Below, one piece after another: positions 1 through 9,070 of a stretch of 64,000 nt of DNA (position 1 is its first letter; the number at the start of each line of letters is the position of its first letter). Origin of the DNA: Bacillaceae bacterium (GTDB lineage Bacteria > Bacillota > Bacilli > JACDOE01); the NCBI GenBank assembly GCA_017656255.1, contig JACDOE010000001.1, positions 186,001 through 250,000 on the forward strand, written 5' to 3'. A model generated the notes under the pieces. It worked only from the letters and a program-made list of their open reading frames with translations, ran no database searches and was not told where the DNA came from. The position numbers and the translations under genes were made by a program.

Positions 1-863
1 TTATCGAGAAAGCAGCAGAAAGTGGGGTGGATGCCGTATTTCTTGATCTGGAAGATGCTGTCGCACCCTCTGAAAAAGAAAAAGCCCGTGATACTATTGT
101 AAAAGCCTTGAATGAACTGGACTGGGGTCGAACCACTCGAATTGTTCGCATAAACGGCCTGGATACCCATTATGCCTACCGGGATTTAATCACGGTTGTA
201 GAAGGAGCAAGGGAAAATGTGGATGTCATCCTTGTTCCCAAAGTGAATACAGCAGCCGATCTTTATATGGTAGATACGCTACTTACACAAATTGAAACTG
301 CCAATAACATCAACAGGGAGATCGGCCTGGAATGTCTGATTGAGACGGCAAAAGGGATGATGAATGTGGATGAAATCGCCTTCGCTTCTCCTCGTCTGGA
401 AGCGATGGTTTTCGGTATCGCAGATTATTCTGCTTCGATTACGGCTCGTACCACAGCTATCGGTGGACATGGCGGTGAAGAGATGTTTGAATATCCCGGT
501 CATCGCTGGAATTATGCCATTAGCCGAATGGTTGTCGCGGCGAAAGCAGCCGGAATCCAGGCGATTGACGGACCCTACGGGGCGATCGACGACCCGGAAG
601 GTTACAGACAATCTGCTGCCATGGCATCGATGCTCGGGTGTGACGGAAAATGGGCGATTCACCCGAGTCAGATTGAACTGGCCGAGGAAATATTTTCGCC
701 GACGGAAGAAGAGGTGGATAAGGCCCGCCGCATTATTCAGGCTTATGAAGAAGGGATGGCGAAGGGAGCAGGAGCCGTGGCCCTGGACGGCAAAATGATT
801 GATGCCGCCTCAATCAAACTGGCGGAAAATGTTCTGCGGAAAGTAGAGTTGATTGAGAATTAA
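1..863 (+). CDS. HpcH/HpaI aldolase, malyl-CoA/CitE-type lyase (5' truncated)
   Basis: The frame is open to the left edge (reading from base 3), so the true start lies before the window; the GTG at 27 is an internal valine. The visible part has the CitE/malyl-CoA lyase core: FLDLEDAV near the beginning (the acidic metal-binding strand), VRINGLDT, ILVPKV, LIETAKGM with the conserved glutamate, and GIADYSASI. The C-terminal third (GCDGKWAIHPSQI) is typical of L-malyl-CoA/beta-methylmalyl-CoA lyases. The family cleaves or forms CoA-thioester C-C bonds using Mg2+, for example (methyl)malyl-CoA to glyoxylate plus acetyl- or propionyl-CoA. The exact substrate is inferred from overall motif resemblance; a citramalyl-CoA lyase is the main alternative. 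A terminator follows. Confidence 0.8.
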   Translation, partial: IEKAAESGVDAVFLDLEDAVAPSEKEKARDTIVKALNELDWGRTTRIVRINGLDTHYAYRDLITVVEGARENVDVILVPKVNTAADLYMVDTLLTQIETANNINREIGLECLIETAKGMMNVDEIAFASPRLEAMVFGIADYSASITARTTAIGGHGGEEMFEYPGHRWNYAISRMVVAAKAAGIQAIDGPYGAIDDPEGYRQSAAMASMLGCDGKWAIHPSQIELAEEIFSPTEEEVDKARRIIQAYEEGMAKGAGAVALDGKMIDAASIKLAENVLRKVELIEN

Positions 864-879
864 CGAAAACAAACAAATG

Positions 880-919
880 CCCTCACCAATAAGTTCAAAA
901 TGGTGAGGGCCTATTTTTT
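880..919 (+). terminator. Rho-independent terminator after the lyase gene
   Basis: Ten-base arms GCCCTCACCA (880) and TGGTGAGGGC (901-910) flank a short loop, followed by a T-rich run (914-919). It lies between convergent genes and could also stop transcripts from the minus-strand MFS gene. Confidence 0.85.
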
Positions 920-937
920 CCAACTGATTCTGAGATT

Positions 938-2116
938 CTAATTTTCCCCGGCCAGCGTACTCTCTCTCCGTGTACTGGCATAGAAGCCGATCAGCAGGGT
1001 GATGGCCGCAAACGACAGCAATCCCCCGGATACAAAGGGAAGTCGAATATCAACCTGGAAAAGGGCCGTTCCCAGAAGCGGTCCGGCGATTCTGCCGAGA
1101 CTGTCCATCGAGGAAATCAGCCCCGATGCCACCCCCTGGCCAACCGTTGTTTTCTGAGTAATCAGGGATGTCACACAGGGACGAATCAGGGCATTACCCG
1201 CCCCGAAAATCGCAACAAACAGGGTGGCTGTCCAGAAATCGGCTGAAAAAATGATTAAGAGAAATCCCAGTCCGGATACGATGAGACCGATCATGATCGT
1301 ACGGCCTTCCTGCCCCTTTTTGACCAGCTTGCGAACGACCCCGCCCTGGATGACGGCACCCACAATGCCGCTGATCGCAAACATAATCCCGATCTCCAGA
1401 GAAGTGGCCTGTATTTTTTTCACTTCGAAATACTGCAGGGTACTTTCCAGCCCTGCCAGTGTAAATGTGACAAAAAAGGAAAGCAGGTACAAATACTTGA
1501 GCGCCCCGGAAAAAGCAGCCCAGCGAGATGTTTTTTCTTTGGTCCGTGTTTCGGCTCTCTTTTCCGGAGAGAGTGATTCCTCCAGCATCTTCATGGCAAA
1601 AAACAGATTGATTAAAGATAGAACAGAGGATGCAAAATAGGGCGTGGCATAGCCAAACACACTCAACAGACCACCCATAGCAGGTCCGAAAATAAAGCCG
1701 AGCCCAATGGACGCTCCGGCCAGGCCCATGGCTTTCGTCCGTTCTTCATCGGTGGTGATATCGGCTATATAGGCAATGGCACTGGATGTGGCTGCACCGG
1801 AAAAAATTCCCCCCAGAATACGCGATATGTACATCAGCCAGAGATTATCACCGGATATTCCAAAGAGGAAAAAGCTGATGCTGAATCCGAATAACCCGGA
1901 CATGATCACGGGCCGTCTCCCGATCCGGTCCGACAGTGCTCCCCATAAAGGGGATACCACAAATGAAACGGCCGAATATATAGAAAGCATCATACCGAGG
2001 TGAAACGGGGCAGCTCCCGCTTCTTCAACCATCATGGGCATGACTGGAATGACAAGCCCGAATCCTATAAAGATATTGACCAGAACCGATGCGATGATGA
2101 TAAGTCTTTTATCCAC
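938..2116 (-). CDS. MFS transporter (DHA1-type drug/multidrug exporter)
   Basis: A 392-residue polytopic membrane protein of the major facilitator superfamily, proton-antiport drug exporter type. Motif A (GALSDRIGRRP, about residues 59-69) sits between TM2 and TM3, and a glycine-rich motif C-like segment (GPAMGGLLSVFG) lies in TM5. About twelve hydrophobic segments are visible. I chose the GTG at 2116 because GGGAGG lies 8 nt before it; the longer frame to 2182 has no ribosome binding site and adds a hydrophilic extension. The substrate cannot be told from sequence. It stands alone, convergent with the preceding lyase and divergent from the SpoVAF-like gene. Confidence 0.85.
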   Translation of the reverse strand: MDKRLIIIASVLVNIFIGFGLVIPVMPMMVEEAGAAPFHLGMMLSIYSAVSFVVSPLWGALSDRIGRRPVIMSGLFGFSISFFLFGISGDNLWLMYISRILGGIFSGAATSSAIAYIADITTDEERTKAMGLAGASIGLGFIFGPAMGGLLSVFGYATPYFASSVLSLINLFFAMKMLEESLSPEKRAETRTKEKTSRWAAFSGALKYLYLLSFFVTFTLAGLESTLQYFEVKKIQATSLEIGIMFAISGIVGAVIQGGVVRKLVKKGQEGRTIMIGLIVSGLGFLLIIFSADFWTATLFVAIFGAGNALIRPCVTSLITQKTTVGQGVASGLISSMDSLGRIAGPLLGTALFQVDIRLPFVSGGLLSFAAITLLIGFYASTRRESTLAGEN

Positions 2117-2263
2117 TGATGGATCCCTCCCAACTCTATCATAATGTATTTTACTACGGTTAACCTCATGAAAATAGTACAAAATTTAAAATCTCCTGCT
2201 GAATGTGAGGGGTTGAATGTGGACATACTGTTTAAATGACTTTGATTAAACGGGGGATCTGAT

Positions 2264-3754
2264 GTGGAGGATGCTAAAAAACAGGAAGTTCAGCAAAAAA
2301 AAGAATTGAGCAAGAATCTGAAGGAAAACACCGAATTTCTTGATCAGGCCCTTGCTGTGGATAAAAGTTTTGATGTCATCAGTAAAAAGCTGCGTTTTGC
2401 CGGTAAAGAGATGCAGCTTTATTTTGTCGACGGATTTGCCAAAGACAATATTATGATGCTGATTACCAATCACCTGGCTTCGCTAGAACACCGTGAACTC
2501 GTGCCCGAGACCCTTTCCAAACTGATAGAGACCCATGTGACTTATCTGGAAGTGGATAAGGAAAAACAGGTAGATAAATTGATCACAGCTGTTCTCTCCG
2601 GACCGCTGGTTTTAGTGATAGATGGTTATGATGAGGCACTTATCATTGACGCACGGACGTATCCGGCACGGAATCCGGAAGAACCGGACGTTGAGCGGGT
2701 GGTGAGAGGCGCGAGGGACGGATTTACCGAAACACTCATATTTAATACGGCTCTCACACGCAGAAGACTCCGTGACCCGTCCCTTCGGATGGAATACATG
2801 CAGATCGGGACCCGATCCAAAACCGATATCTGCATCGGTTATCTCGAAGATGTGGCCGATCCGGATCTGGTCAAGGTTGTGAGAGAGAAGTTGCAATCTA
2901 TTGAACTGGACGGGCTGCCGATGGCCGAAAAAACGATCGAGGAATTTGTGTTCGGGAAAAACTGGAACCCGTTTCCGATGGTCCGATATACGGAACGTCC
3001 CGATGTGGCGGCGGTTCACCTGCTTGAAGGACACGTCCTGATCTATACGGACACATCTCCCAGTGTGATGATTGCCCCCACAACCCTGTTTCATCACGTG
3101 CAGCATGCTGAAGAGTACCGACAAAAACCGGTTGTGGGAGCCTATCTCCGCTGGATCCGTTTTATCGGCATGCTGGCTTCCGTTTTATTACTGCCGATCT
3201 GGTTTTTGATGTCGCAAAACCCGGAATTTCGGCCTGAGCAACTGGATTTTATCGGGCCCAAAGATCCCGGTAAAGTTCCGCTGCTGGTACAAATACTTGT
3301 CGCGGAACTGGGGATTGATCTGTTGCGAATGGCTGCCGTTCACACACCTACTCCCCTGGCGACGGCCCTGGGGCTGGTTGCGGCCATCCTCATCGGACAG
3401 GTAGCCGTGGAAGTAGGCCTTTTTACCAATGAAGTCATTCTCTATCTGGCTGTAGCCGCTATTGGGACCTTTGCCACGCCCAGTTATGAATTGGGACTCG
3501 CCAATCGCATCATGCGTATTTTTCTCATTGTCCTGACCGCTTTTTTCAAATTAACGGGGCTTTTGGTCGGCATCGGTTTCTGGCTTTTAATCCTGATGTT
3601 CTCCCGTTCTATCAATACCCCGTATTTGTGGCCGTTAATTCCCCTTAATCTCAGAGCCCTTAAAGATGTGATCATTCGTTCCCCTGTGCCTGAAAAAAAC
3701 AAACGCCCTCGGGGCATATCACCGCAGGACCCGGATCGGGTGGGATCTGAATAA
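2264..3754 (+). CDS. spoVAF: Spore germination protein, GerA family, SpoVAF-like
   Basis: A 496-residue GerA-family protein with a large soluble N-terminal half (residues 1-300) followed by about five membrane segments. The length and the opening (SFDVISKKL ... YFVDGFAKD) match SpoVAF rather than the GerAA-type receptors, as does the PLNLRALKDVIIRSPVP ending before the basic tail. SpoVAF works in the inner spore membrane with the SpoVA dipicolinate channel and germinant receptors. In Bacillus it is usually the end of the spoVA operon; here no other spoVA gene is adjacent. The GTG start has GGGGG 8 nt upstream. Family is secure, the SpoVAF subtype probable. Confidence 0.8.
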   Translation: MEDAKKQEVQQKKELSKNLKENTEFLDQALAVDKSFDVISKKLRFAGKEMQLYFVDGFAKDNIMMLITNHLASLEHRELVPETLSKLIETHVTYLEVDKEKQVDKLITAVLSGPLVLVIDGYDEALIIDARTYPARNPEEPDVERVVRGARDGFTETLIFNTALTRRRLRDPSLRMEYMQIGTRSKTDICIGYLEDVADPDLVKVVREKLQSIELDGLPMAEKTIEEFVFGKNWNPFPMVRYTERPDVAAVHLLEGHVLIYTDTSPSVMIAPTTLFHHVQHAEEYRQKPVVGAYLRWIRFIGMLASVLLLPIWFLMSQNPEFRPEQLDFIGPKDPGKVPLLVQILVAELGIDLLRMAAVHTPTPLATALGLVAAILIGQVAVEVGLFTNEVILYLAVAAIGTFATPSYELGLANRIMRIFLIVLTAFFKLTGLLVGIGFWLLILMFSRSINTPYLWPLIPLNLRALKDVIIRSPVPEKNKRPRGISPQDPDRVGSE

Positions 3755-3870
3755 GATCCCGCCTGTTAATTTTCATAATCGATAAATCGGCGGCATATCT
3801 TACTTCATAAAAATATTCGAAAAATACATAACTTTTAGTTTAAAATTTTTGTAATTTTTTGTACAATAAA

Positions 3871-3888
3871 AATGAATGACCATTCATT
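3871..3888. promoter_or_regulatory. FadR-type operator upstream of fadD
   Basis: Perfect palindrome AATGAATG-AC-CATTCATT, just downstream of a TACAAT -10-like element (3862-3867). It fits the TGAATGA/TCATTCA operator recognised by the TetR-family FadR of Bacillus and lies upstream of the acyl-CoA ligase. FadR is encoded two genes away, so repression relieved by long-chain acyl-CoA is the likely logic. Confidence 0.8.
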
Positions 3889-3905
3889 CTTGGGGAGGAG
3901 ATAAC

Positions 3906-5609
3906 ATGTATGACAAAAAGCCCTGGTTAAAGTATTATCCCGGAGAAGTTCCGCACACTCTGGAATACCCCGATGTTACGCTTACTCATTTTCTAAAACA
4001 ATCTGCAACAGATTACGGGGATCGCAATGCTATTTATTTTATGGGAAAATCATTAACCTATCAACAACTTCTTGATGCATCCTATCGGTTTGCCCACGCC
4101 TTGAAGAAAATGGGTGTCAAGAAAGGGGATCGCGTTTCGATCATGCTGCCCAACTGTCCGCAATCGGTCATTGCCTACTATGGGGCTTTGCTGATCGGGG
4201 CCATCGTGGTTCAAACCAATCCTCTCTATATGGAACGGGAACTGGAATATCAAATGAATGACTCGGGTGCTACCGTGATCGTATGTCTGGACCTCGTTTA
4301 TCCAAAGGTTCAAAAGGTGATGGACAAGACACCGCTGCAAAAAGTAATTGTGACGGGCATCAAAGATTATCTCCCTTTCCCCAAGAACATTCTGTATCCA
4401 TTGGTTCAGAAGAAAAAGGGCGAGTCTGTTTCGGTCAATTATCAGGAAGGCAAAGTTTATGCCTGGAAAAACATCCTGGAACAGGAATCAGCGGATCCGA
4501 TTGAAGAACAAGTTGATCCAGCTGAGGATCTTGCTCTTTTGCAATACACAGGCGGGACCACAGGAACACCCAAAGGTGTTATGCTGACCCATCGCAATCT
4601 GGTTGCCAACGTGATACAAAGCAAAGCCTGGTTTTACCGCGCCAAAAAAGGTGAAGAGAGAATTCTCGCCGTCCTGCCGTTTTTCCATGTTTACGGGATG
4701 ACCGTGGTGATGAACTTCTCCGTATTGCTCGCCGGCTGTATGATCCTGGTTCCCAGATTTGATGTGGACATGATCTTTAAGGCAATCGACAAACTGAAAC
4801 CGACGATCTTTCCCGGGGCACCGACCATGTATGTTGCGCTGATCAATCACCCCGACATCAAAAAATATGACATGTCTTCCATTGAAGCCTGTCTGAGCGG
4901 TTCTGCCCCACTGCCCCTCGAAGTTCAGGAAAAGTTCGAGGAACTGACCGGCGGAAGGCTCGTGGAAGGATACGGATTGTCGGAAACATCTCCGGTGACC
5001 CATGCCAATCCGATCTGGGAAAGACGGGTAAATGGCAGCATCGGTGTTCCCTGGCCTGACACAGAAGTGAAAATCGTGGATCCGGCAACCGGTGAAGACG
5101 TGCCGCCGGGAGAAACAGGTGAACTGGCCGTCAAAGGGCCCCAGGTGATGAAAGGTTACTGGAACAAGCCGGAAGAAACAGACGTTGTTTTAAAAGACGG
5201 CTGGTTTTTAACCGGCGATATGTCTTATATGGACGAAGACGGGTACTTCTATATCGTGGATCGCAAAAAAGATATGATCATTGCCGGAGGATTCAACATT
5301 TATCCGAGAGAAGTGGAAGAGGTCCTGTACACCCATCCAGCTGTGCTCGAAGCAGCTGTGGTTGGTGTTCCCGATGAATATCGCGGAGAGACAGTGAAAG
5401 CCTTTATCGTTTTGAAAGAGGGACAGCATGTCTCCGAAAAGGAACTGGATGAATTCTGTCGCAAAAATCTGGCCGCATTTAAAGTACCCAGACTGTATGA
5501 ATTTCGGGATGAACTCCCCAAATCGATGGTCGGCAAGATTTTGAGACGTGTGCTGGTCGAAGAAGAAATGAAAAAACATCAACAGAAGGAAACCAGACCT
5601 TCATCCTGA
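3906..5609 (+). CDS. fadD: Long-chain-fatty-acid--CoA ligase
   Basis: A 567-residue ANL-superfamily adenylating enzyme (LcfA/FadD) that activates fatty acids to acyl-CoA with ATP. The P-loop-like AMP-binding motif YTGGTTGTPKG is at about residues 214-224. The core motif GYGLSETSP, the GW-LTGD-YMDEDGY-IVDRKKDMI region and the C-terminal catalytic lysine motif (SMVGKILRRVL) are all present. The start at ATG 3906 follows GGGGAGG; the longer frame beginning at 3876 would overlap the operator. It heads the block fadD-fadR-fadB-etfB-etfA, the same order as lcfA-fadR-fadB-etfB-etfA in B. subtilis, and has a FadR box in its promoter. Confidence 0.95.
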   Translation: MYDKKPWLKYYPGEVPHTLEYPDVTLTHFLKQSATDYGDRNAIYFMGKSLTYQQLLDASYRFAHALKKMGVKKGDRVSIMLPNCPQSVIAYYGALLIGAIVVQTNPLYMERELEYQMNDSGATVIVCLDLVYPKVQKVMDKTPLQKVIVTGIKDYLPFPKNILYPLVQKKKGESVSVNYQEGKVYAWKNILEQESADPIEEQVDPAEDLALLQYTGGTTGTPKGVMLTHRNLVANVIQSKAWFYRAKKGEERILAVLPFFHVYGMTVVMNFSVLLAGCMILVPRFDVDMIFKAIDKLKPTIFPGAPTMYVALINHPDIKKYDMSSIEACLSGSAPLPLEVQEKFEELTGGRLVEGYGLSETSPVTHANPIWERRVNGSIGVPWPDTEVKIVDPATGEDVPPGETGELAVKGPQVMKGYWNKPEETDVVLKDGWFLTGDMSYMDEDGYFYIVDRKKDMIIAGGFNIYPREVEEVLYTHPAVLEAAVVGVPDEYRGETVKAFIVLKEGQHVSEKELDEFCRKNLAAFKVPRLYEFRDELPKSMVGKILRRVLVEEEMKKHQQKETRPSS

Positions 5610-5693
5610 TTTTTTCCTGTGGTAAAATGATTACGGATTGTCACTGACGAAACAGTTGCGTAAAAGGGCTTTTAACGTTACACTTATGGTGAC

Positions 5694-5707
5694 TGAATGT
5701 TCATTCA
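5694..5707. promoter_or_regulatory. FadR-type operator upstream of fadR
   Basis: Perfect palindrome TGAATG-TT-CATTCA, 42 nt before the fadR start codon. It matches the second half-site pattern seen in front of fadD and suggests autoregulation of the repressor and of the downstream fadB-etfBA genes. Confidence 0.78.
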
Positions 5708-5748
5708 TTGTGTCATGTCAGGTAGTTTATTGAAAAGGAGATGTCGCA

Positions 5749-6336
5749 ATGGCCAGAAAGACGGGTGACAAATATCAGGCTATCATTGATGCAGCAGTCA
5801 AAGTCATCGCCCGGCACGGGTATCATCATGCCCAGGTTTCCAAAATCGCCCGGGAAGCCAATGTGGCTGACGGCACCATATACTTATACTTTAAAAATAA
5901 GGACGACATCCTGATCTCGTTATTTAAAGAAAAAATGGGGAGTTTTTTTGAAACGACCCATCATCATTTAAATGAACTGGACCGTGCAGAAGACAAATTA
6001 AGAGAACTGATTCACCTTCATTTTTCATTGTTGTCAGAGAACAGGGATCTGGCCATTGTCACACAGATTGAACTGCGACAATCAGATCCGGACATACGCT
6101 ATCAGATTGGTGTCACGATGAAACGCTATTTTCAGATCATCGATGATATTGTTTCCCAGGGGATTGAGGAAGGTGTTTTTCGGGACGATCTCGACGTCCG
6201 TATTATCCGCCGCATGATTTTTGGTACCATCGATGAAGCCATAACCGCATGGGTGATGAAAGATCAGAAATACGACATCGTATCTCTGACTGATTCCTTT
6301 CATTCACTTTTTGTCAACGGGCTTCGTGCCAGATAA
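5749..6336 (+). CDS. fadR: TetR/AcrR-family repressor of fatty-acid degradation (FadR)
   Basis: A 195-residue TetR-family regulator. The N-terminal helix-turn-helix (VSKIAREANVADGTIYLYFKNKD, roughly residues 25-48) is canonical, and the remaining helices form the acyl-CoA-binding and dimerisation domain. In B. subtilis this protein represses beta-oxidation genes and releases DNA when it binds long-chain acyl-CoA. Here the assignment rests on family, on synteny with fadD and fadB, and on two matching palindromes (3871 and 5694). ATG start with AAAAGGAG upstream. Confidence 0.92.
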   Translation: MARKTGDKYQAIIDAAVKVIARHGYHHAQVSKIAREANVADGTIYLYFKNKDDILISLFKEKMGSFFETTHHHLNELDRAEDKLRELIHLHFSLLSENRDLAIVTQIELRQSDPDIRYQIGVTMKRYFQIIDDIVSQGIEEGVFRDDLDVRIIRRMIFGTIDEAITAWVMKDQKYDIVSLTDSFHSLFVNGLRAR

Positions 6337-6375
6337 CCAGATAAAGATGATCAAATATAAAGGGAGGGGACCTCA

Positions 6376-7146
6376 TTGTCCAATGTTCATCTTGAAGTCA
6401 AAGAGCGGATCGCCTGTGTGACCATTGACCATCCGCCTGCCAATGCGCTCAACCGGGCCACACTTGAAGAACTTGAACAGGTGTTGGACCGGGTGGAGAA
6501 GGATTCTGATATCAAGGTCGCTGTCGTCACCGGTGAAGGCAAGTTTTTTGTAGCTGGAGCCGATATTAAGGAATTTTTACAGGTCAACCGGGATGAAGGA
6601 GACGGGCTGGCTCGCCTGGGACAGCGGGTTTTCAACCGGATTGAAAATTTAAAAAAGCCGGTTATCGCAGCCATTAACGGTGCCTGCCTGGGAGGCGGGC
6701 TTGAACTGGCACTGGCCTGCCATATCCGTATCGCAGCCAGTGATGCGAAACTGGGACTGCCCGAGTTGAACCTGGGACTGATTCCGGGTTATGGCGGAAC
6801 GCAGCGCCTCCCAAGGGTCATCGGCAAGGAGAAGGCAACAGAATTGATTCTGGCCAGTCGCATGATCGACGGTGAAGAAGCTTTTCAGACGGGTCTTGTC
6901 AGCAAAGTGGTGCCACTTGAATCCCTGATGGATGAGGTGCAATCCCTGGCCCGGACCATCGCATCCAAAAGTGCGGTATCACTGCAACTGGCCCTTGAAG
7001 CCATTAATGATGGGCTGAATGCCCCGCTTGAAAAAGGACTTGAACTGGAAGCTGAAAATTTCGGAAAAGCTTTCGCCTCAGAGGATATGCTGGAAGGGGT
7101 ACAGGCCTTTCTTGATAAAAGATCCCCGCAATTTAAAGACAAATAA
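6376..7146 (+). CDS. fadB: Enoyl-CoA hydratase
   Basis: A 256-residue crotonase-family protein that hydrates trans-2-enoyl-CoA to 3-hydroxyacyl-CoA in beta-oxidation. The oxyanion-hole segments (VAGADIKEF near residue 60 and NGACLGGGLELALACHIRIA near 100) and the catalytic PELNLGLIPGYGGTQRL region (about 130) are intact. Length is normal for the family. The start is TTG at 6376 behind GGGAGGGG. It lies 39 nt after fadR and 15 nt before etfB, so one transcript is likely. A role in fatty acid oxidation follows from context; crotonases of this class can act on other enoyl-CoAs. Confidence 0.92.
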   Translation: MSNVHLEVKERIACVTIDHPPANALNRATLEELEQVLDRVEKDSDIKVAVVTGEGKFFVAGADIKEFLQVNRDEGDGLARLGQRVFNRIENLKKPVIAAINGACLGGGLELALACHIRIAASDAKLGLPELNLGLIPGYGGTQRLPRVIGKEKATELILASRMIDGEEAFQTGLVSKVVPLESLMDEVQSLARTIASKSAVSLQLALEAINDGLNAPLEKGLELEAENFGKAFASEDMLEGVQAFLDKRSPQFKDK

Positions 7147-7161
7147 AAGGAGGAAGACGGC

Positions 7162-7929
7162 ATGAACATTCTGGTATGTCTAAAGCAAACCTTTGACACT
7201 GAAGAAAAAATCGTCATTGAAAATGGGGAAATCAGCGAAGATGGTGTAGAGTTTGTCATCAATCCCTATGATGAATATGCCGTGGAAGAAGCCATTAAAA
7301 TCAAGGAAGAACAGGGTGGAGAAGTAACCGTACTGTCCGTTGGCCCTTCCCGAGCGGAGAGTGCCCTGCGTACCGCGCTGGCCATGGGGGCCGACAAAGC
7401 GATTCTGGTAGATGATGAGTCCCTGTTCGGGGATGAGTACACCATTTCTAAGGTACTGGCTGCCGTAGCAAAACGGGATTCCTATGACCTGATCCTCGGC
7501 GGTTACATGGCGGTGGATGACGGTTCCGCCCAGGTGGGACCGCGGCTTGCAGAAGAACTGGACATCCCGCACATATCCACGATTACCGGGCTTGAAGTCA
7601 ACGGTGACAAAGTCAAAGTAGAAAAGGATGTCGAAGGGGATACAGAGATTATCGAGGCCTCCATGCCTGTTCTGTTAACGGCCCAGCAGGGGCTCAACGA
7701 ACCCCGCTATCCTTCACTTCCCGGAATCATGAAGGCCAAGAAAAAACCGCTGGAACGCCTCACTGCAGGAGACATCGGCATTAATCCTGATGAGATCAAG
7801 GCGAAGACGGAAGTGCTGGATCAATTCCTGCCTCCGAAAAAAGAAGCCGGAAAGATCCTGGAAGGCGAACTGGATGATCAGGTTAAAGAACTGGTACAGC
7901 TGTTACGAAATGAAGCGAAAGTGATATAA
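7162..7929 (+). CDS. etfB: Electron transfer flavoprotein subunit beta
   Basis: A 255-residue EtfB: NPYDEYAVEEAIKIKE near residue 33, an alternating alpha/beta fold with AMP/nucleotide-binding segments, and the family signature EASMPVLLTAQQGLNEPRYP. With EtfA it accepts electrons from acyl-CoA dehydrogenases and passes them to the quinone pool through ETF:quinone oxidoreductase. It sits immediately after fadB and 24 nt before etfA. No bifurcation-specific feature could be judged by eye. ATG start with AAAGGAGGA upstream. Confidence 0.95.
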   Translation: MNILVCLKQTFDTEEKIVIENGEISEDGVEFVINPYDEYAVEEAIKIKEEQGGEVTVLSVGPSRAESALRTALAMGADKAILVDDESLFGDEYTISKVLAAVAKRDSYDLILGGYMAVDDGSAQVGPRLAEELDIPHISTITGLEVNGDKVKVEKDVEGDTEIIEASMPVLLTAQQGLNEPRYPSLPGIMKAKKKPLERLTAGDIGINPDEIKAKTEVLDQFLPPKKEAGKILEGELDDQVKELVQLLRNEAKVI

Positions 7930-7953
7930 AAGGATACGGAGGGGAGAACATTT

Positions 7954-8928
7954 ATGAGTAAAAATGTATTTGTACTTGCTGAATCCAGAGACGGCAATCT
8001 TCGTAATGTATCATTCGAAGCCCTATCTGCCGCCAGGAAAATAGCGAACGGCGGAAAAGTAACCGCAGCCCTTTTTGGAACCGATCAGGCACAGCTTGCC
8101 GAACAGCTTGCTCATCATGGAGCAGATGATATATATCTGGTTGAACATGACCAGTTGAACACTTATACAACCGATGCCTATACTCAGGCGATGATGCAGG
8201 TACTGGATGCTGTCAATCCGGATGTTATCCTGCTCGGTCATACAGCAATCGGAAAGGACATGGCTCCTCGTATCGCCGCCAAGAGACAGCTCGGACTGAT
8301 CTCTGATTGTACCGATGTTGAAGTGAACGGGGATGACATTGAATTCATCCGCCCGATTTATGCGGGGAAAGCTTTTCAGAAGAAGAAAGTGTCTGAAGGA
8401 GCCATTTTTGCGACGATCCGTCCCAATAATATTCCGGTGGACGAACCGGATACCACTCGTTCTGCCAGCACGGTAAACTTTGATGTAGAAATCAAAGACC
8501 TGCGTACCATTGTGAAAGAAGTGATCCGTAAAACATCAGAAGGTGTCGACTTGAGCGAAGCGAAAATCGTGGTTTCCGGAGGTCGCGGCGTGAAAAGTGA
8601 AGACGGGTTTAAGCCGCTCTATGAACTTGCGGAAGTTCTGGGGGCAGCCGTGGGGGCTTCCCGCGGAGCGTGTGATGCCGGCTACTGTGATTATGCCATG
8701 CAGATCGGCCAGACTGGAAAAGTAGTCACCCCGGATCTCTATATTGCCTGCGGCATTTCCGGTGCGATTCAACATCTTGCCGGCATGTCCAATTCAAAGG
8801 TGATTGTCGCCATTAATAAAGATCCTGAGGCCCCTATTTTCCAGGTGGCTGATTATGGAATCGTCGGAGACCTGTTTGATGTGGTACCCAAATTAACGGA
8901 AGAACTCAAACACGTACTCAAAGACTGA
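7954..8928 (+). CDS. etfA: Electron transfer flavoprotein subunit alpha
   Basis: A 324-residue EtfA. The N-terminal domain resembles EtfB. The C-terminal FAD-binding domain contains SGGRGVKSEDGF, GAAVGASRGACDAGYCDY, QIGQTGKVVTPDLYIACGISGAIQH and INKDPEAPIFQVADYGIVGD, the diagnostic FAD-contact motifs. It forms the heterodimer with EtfB. ATG start with GGAGGGG upstream. The following 140 nt contain the trxA promoter and no clear terminator. Confidence 0.96.
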   Translation: MSKNVFVLAESRDGNLRNVSFEALSAARKIANGGKVTAALFGTDQAQLAEQLAHHGADDIYLVEHDQLNTYTTDAYTQAMMQVLDAVNPDVILLGHTAIGKDMAPRIAAKRQLGLISDCTDVEVNGDDIEFIRPIYAGKAFQKKKVSEGAIFATIRPNNIPVDEPDTTRSASTVNFDVEIKDLRTIVKEVIRKTSEGVDLSEAKIVVSGGRGVKSEDGFKPLYELAEVLGAAVGASRGACDAGYCDYAMQIGQTGKVVTPDLYIACGISGAIQHLAGMSNSKVIVAINKDPEAPIFQVADYGIVGDLFDVVPKLTEELKHVLKD

Positions 8929-8999
8929 TCGATCTGTGATCGCAGGCAGCGGTCAGGCACGGACGAGACTGCTGCCGAATACATATGGCTAAAAAGGCA

Positions 9000-9029
9000 T
9001 TGGATAAATTGTGAAAACGGTGGTATACT
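9000..9029 (+). promoter_or_regulatory. trxA: SigA-like promoter for trxA
   Basis: TTGGAT (9000-9005) and TATACT (9024-9029) are separated by 18 nt, 42 nt before the trxA start. This gives thioredoxin its own promoter in addition to any read-through from etfA. Confidence 0.55.
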
Positions 9030-9070
9030 TTACTCGTGATAGTAATGGTAACAGTTAGGAGGTCAAAAGC

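Noticed and set aside
8945-8974. Terminator after etfA
   Set aside because: GGCAGCGGTC/GACTGCTGCC can pair but no T run follows, so it is not listed as a terminator.
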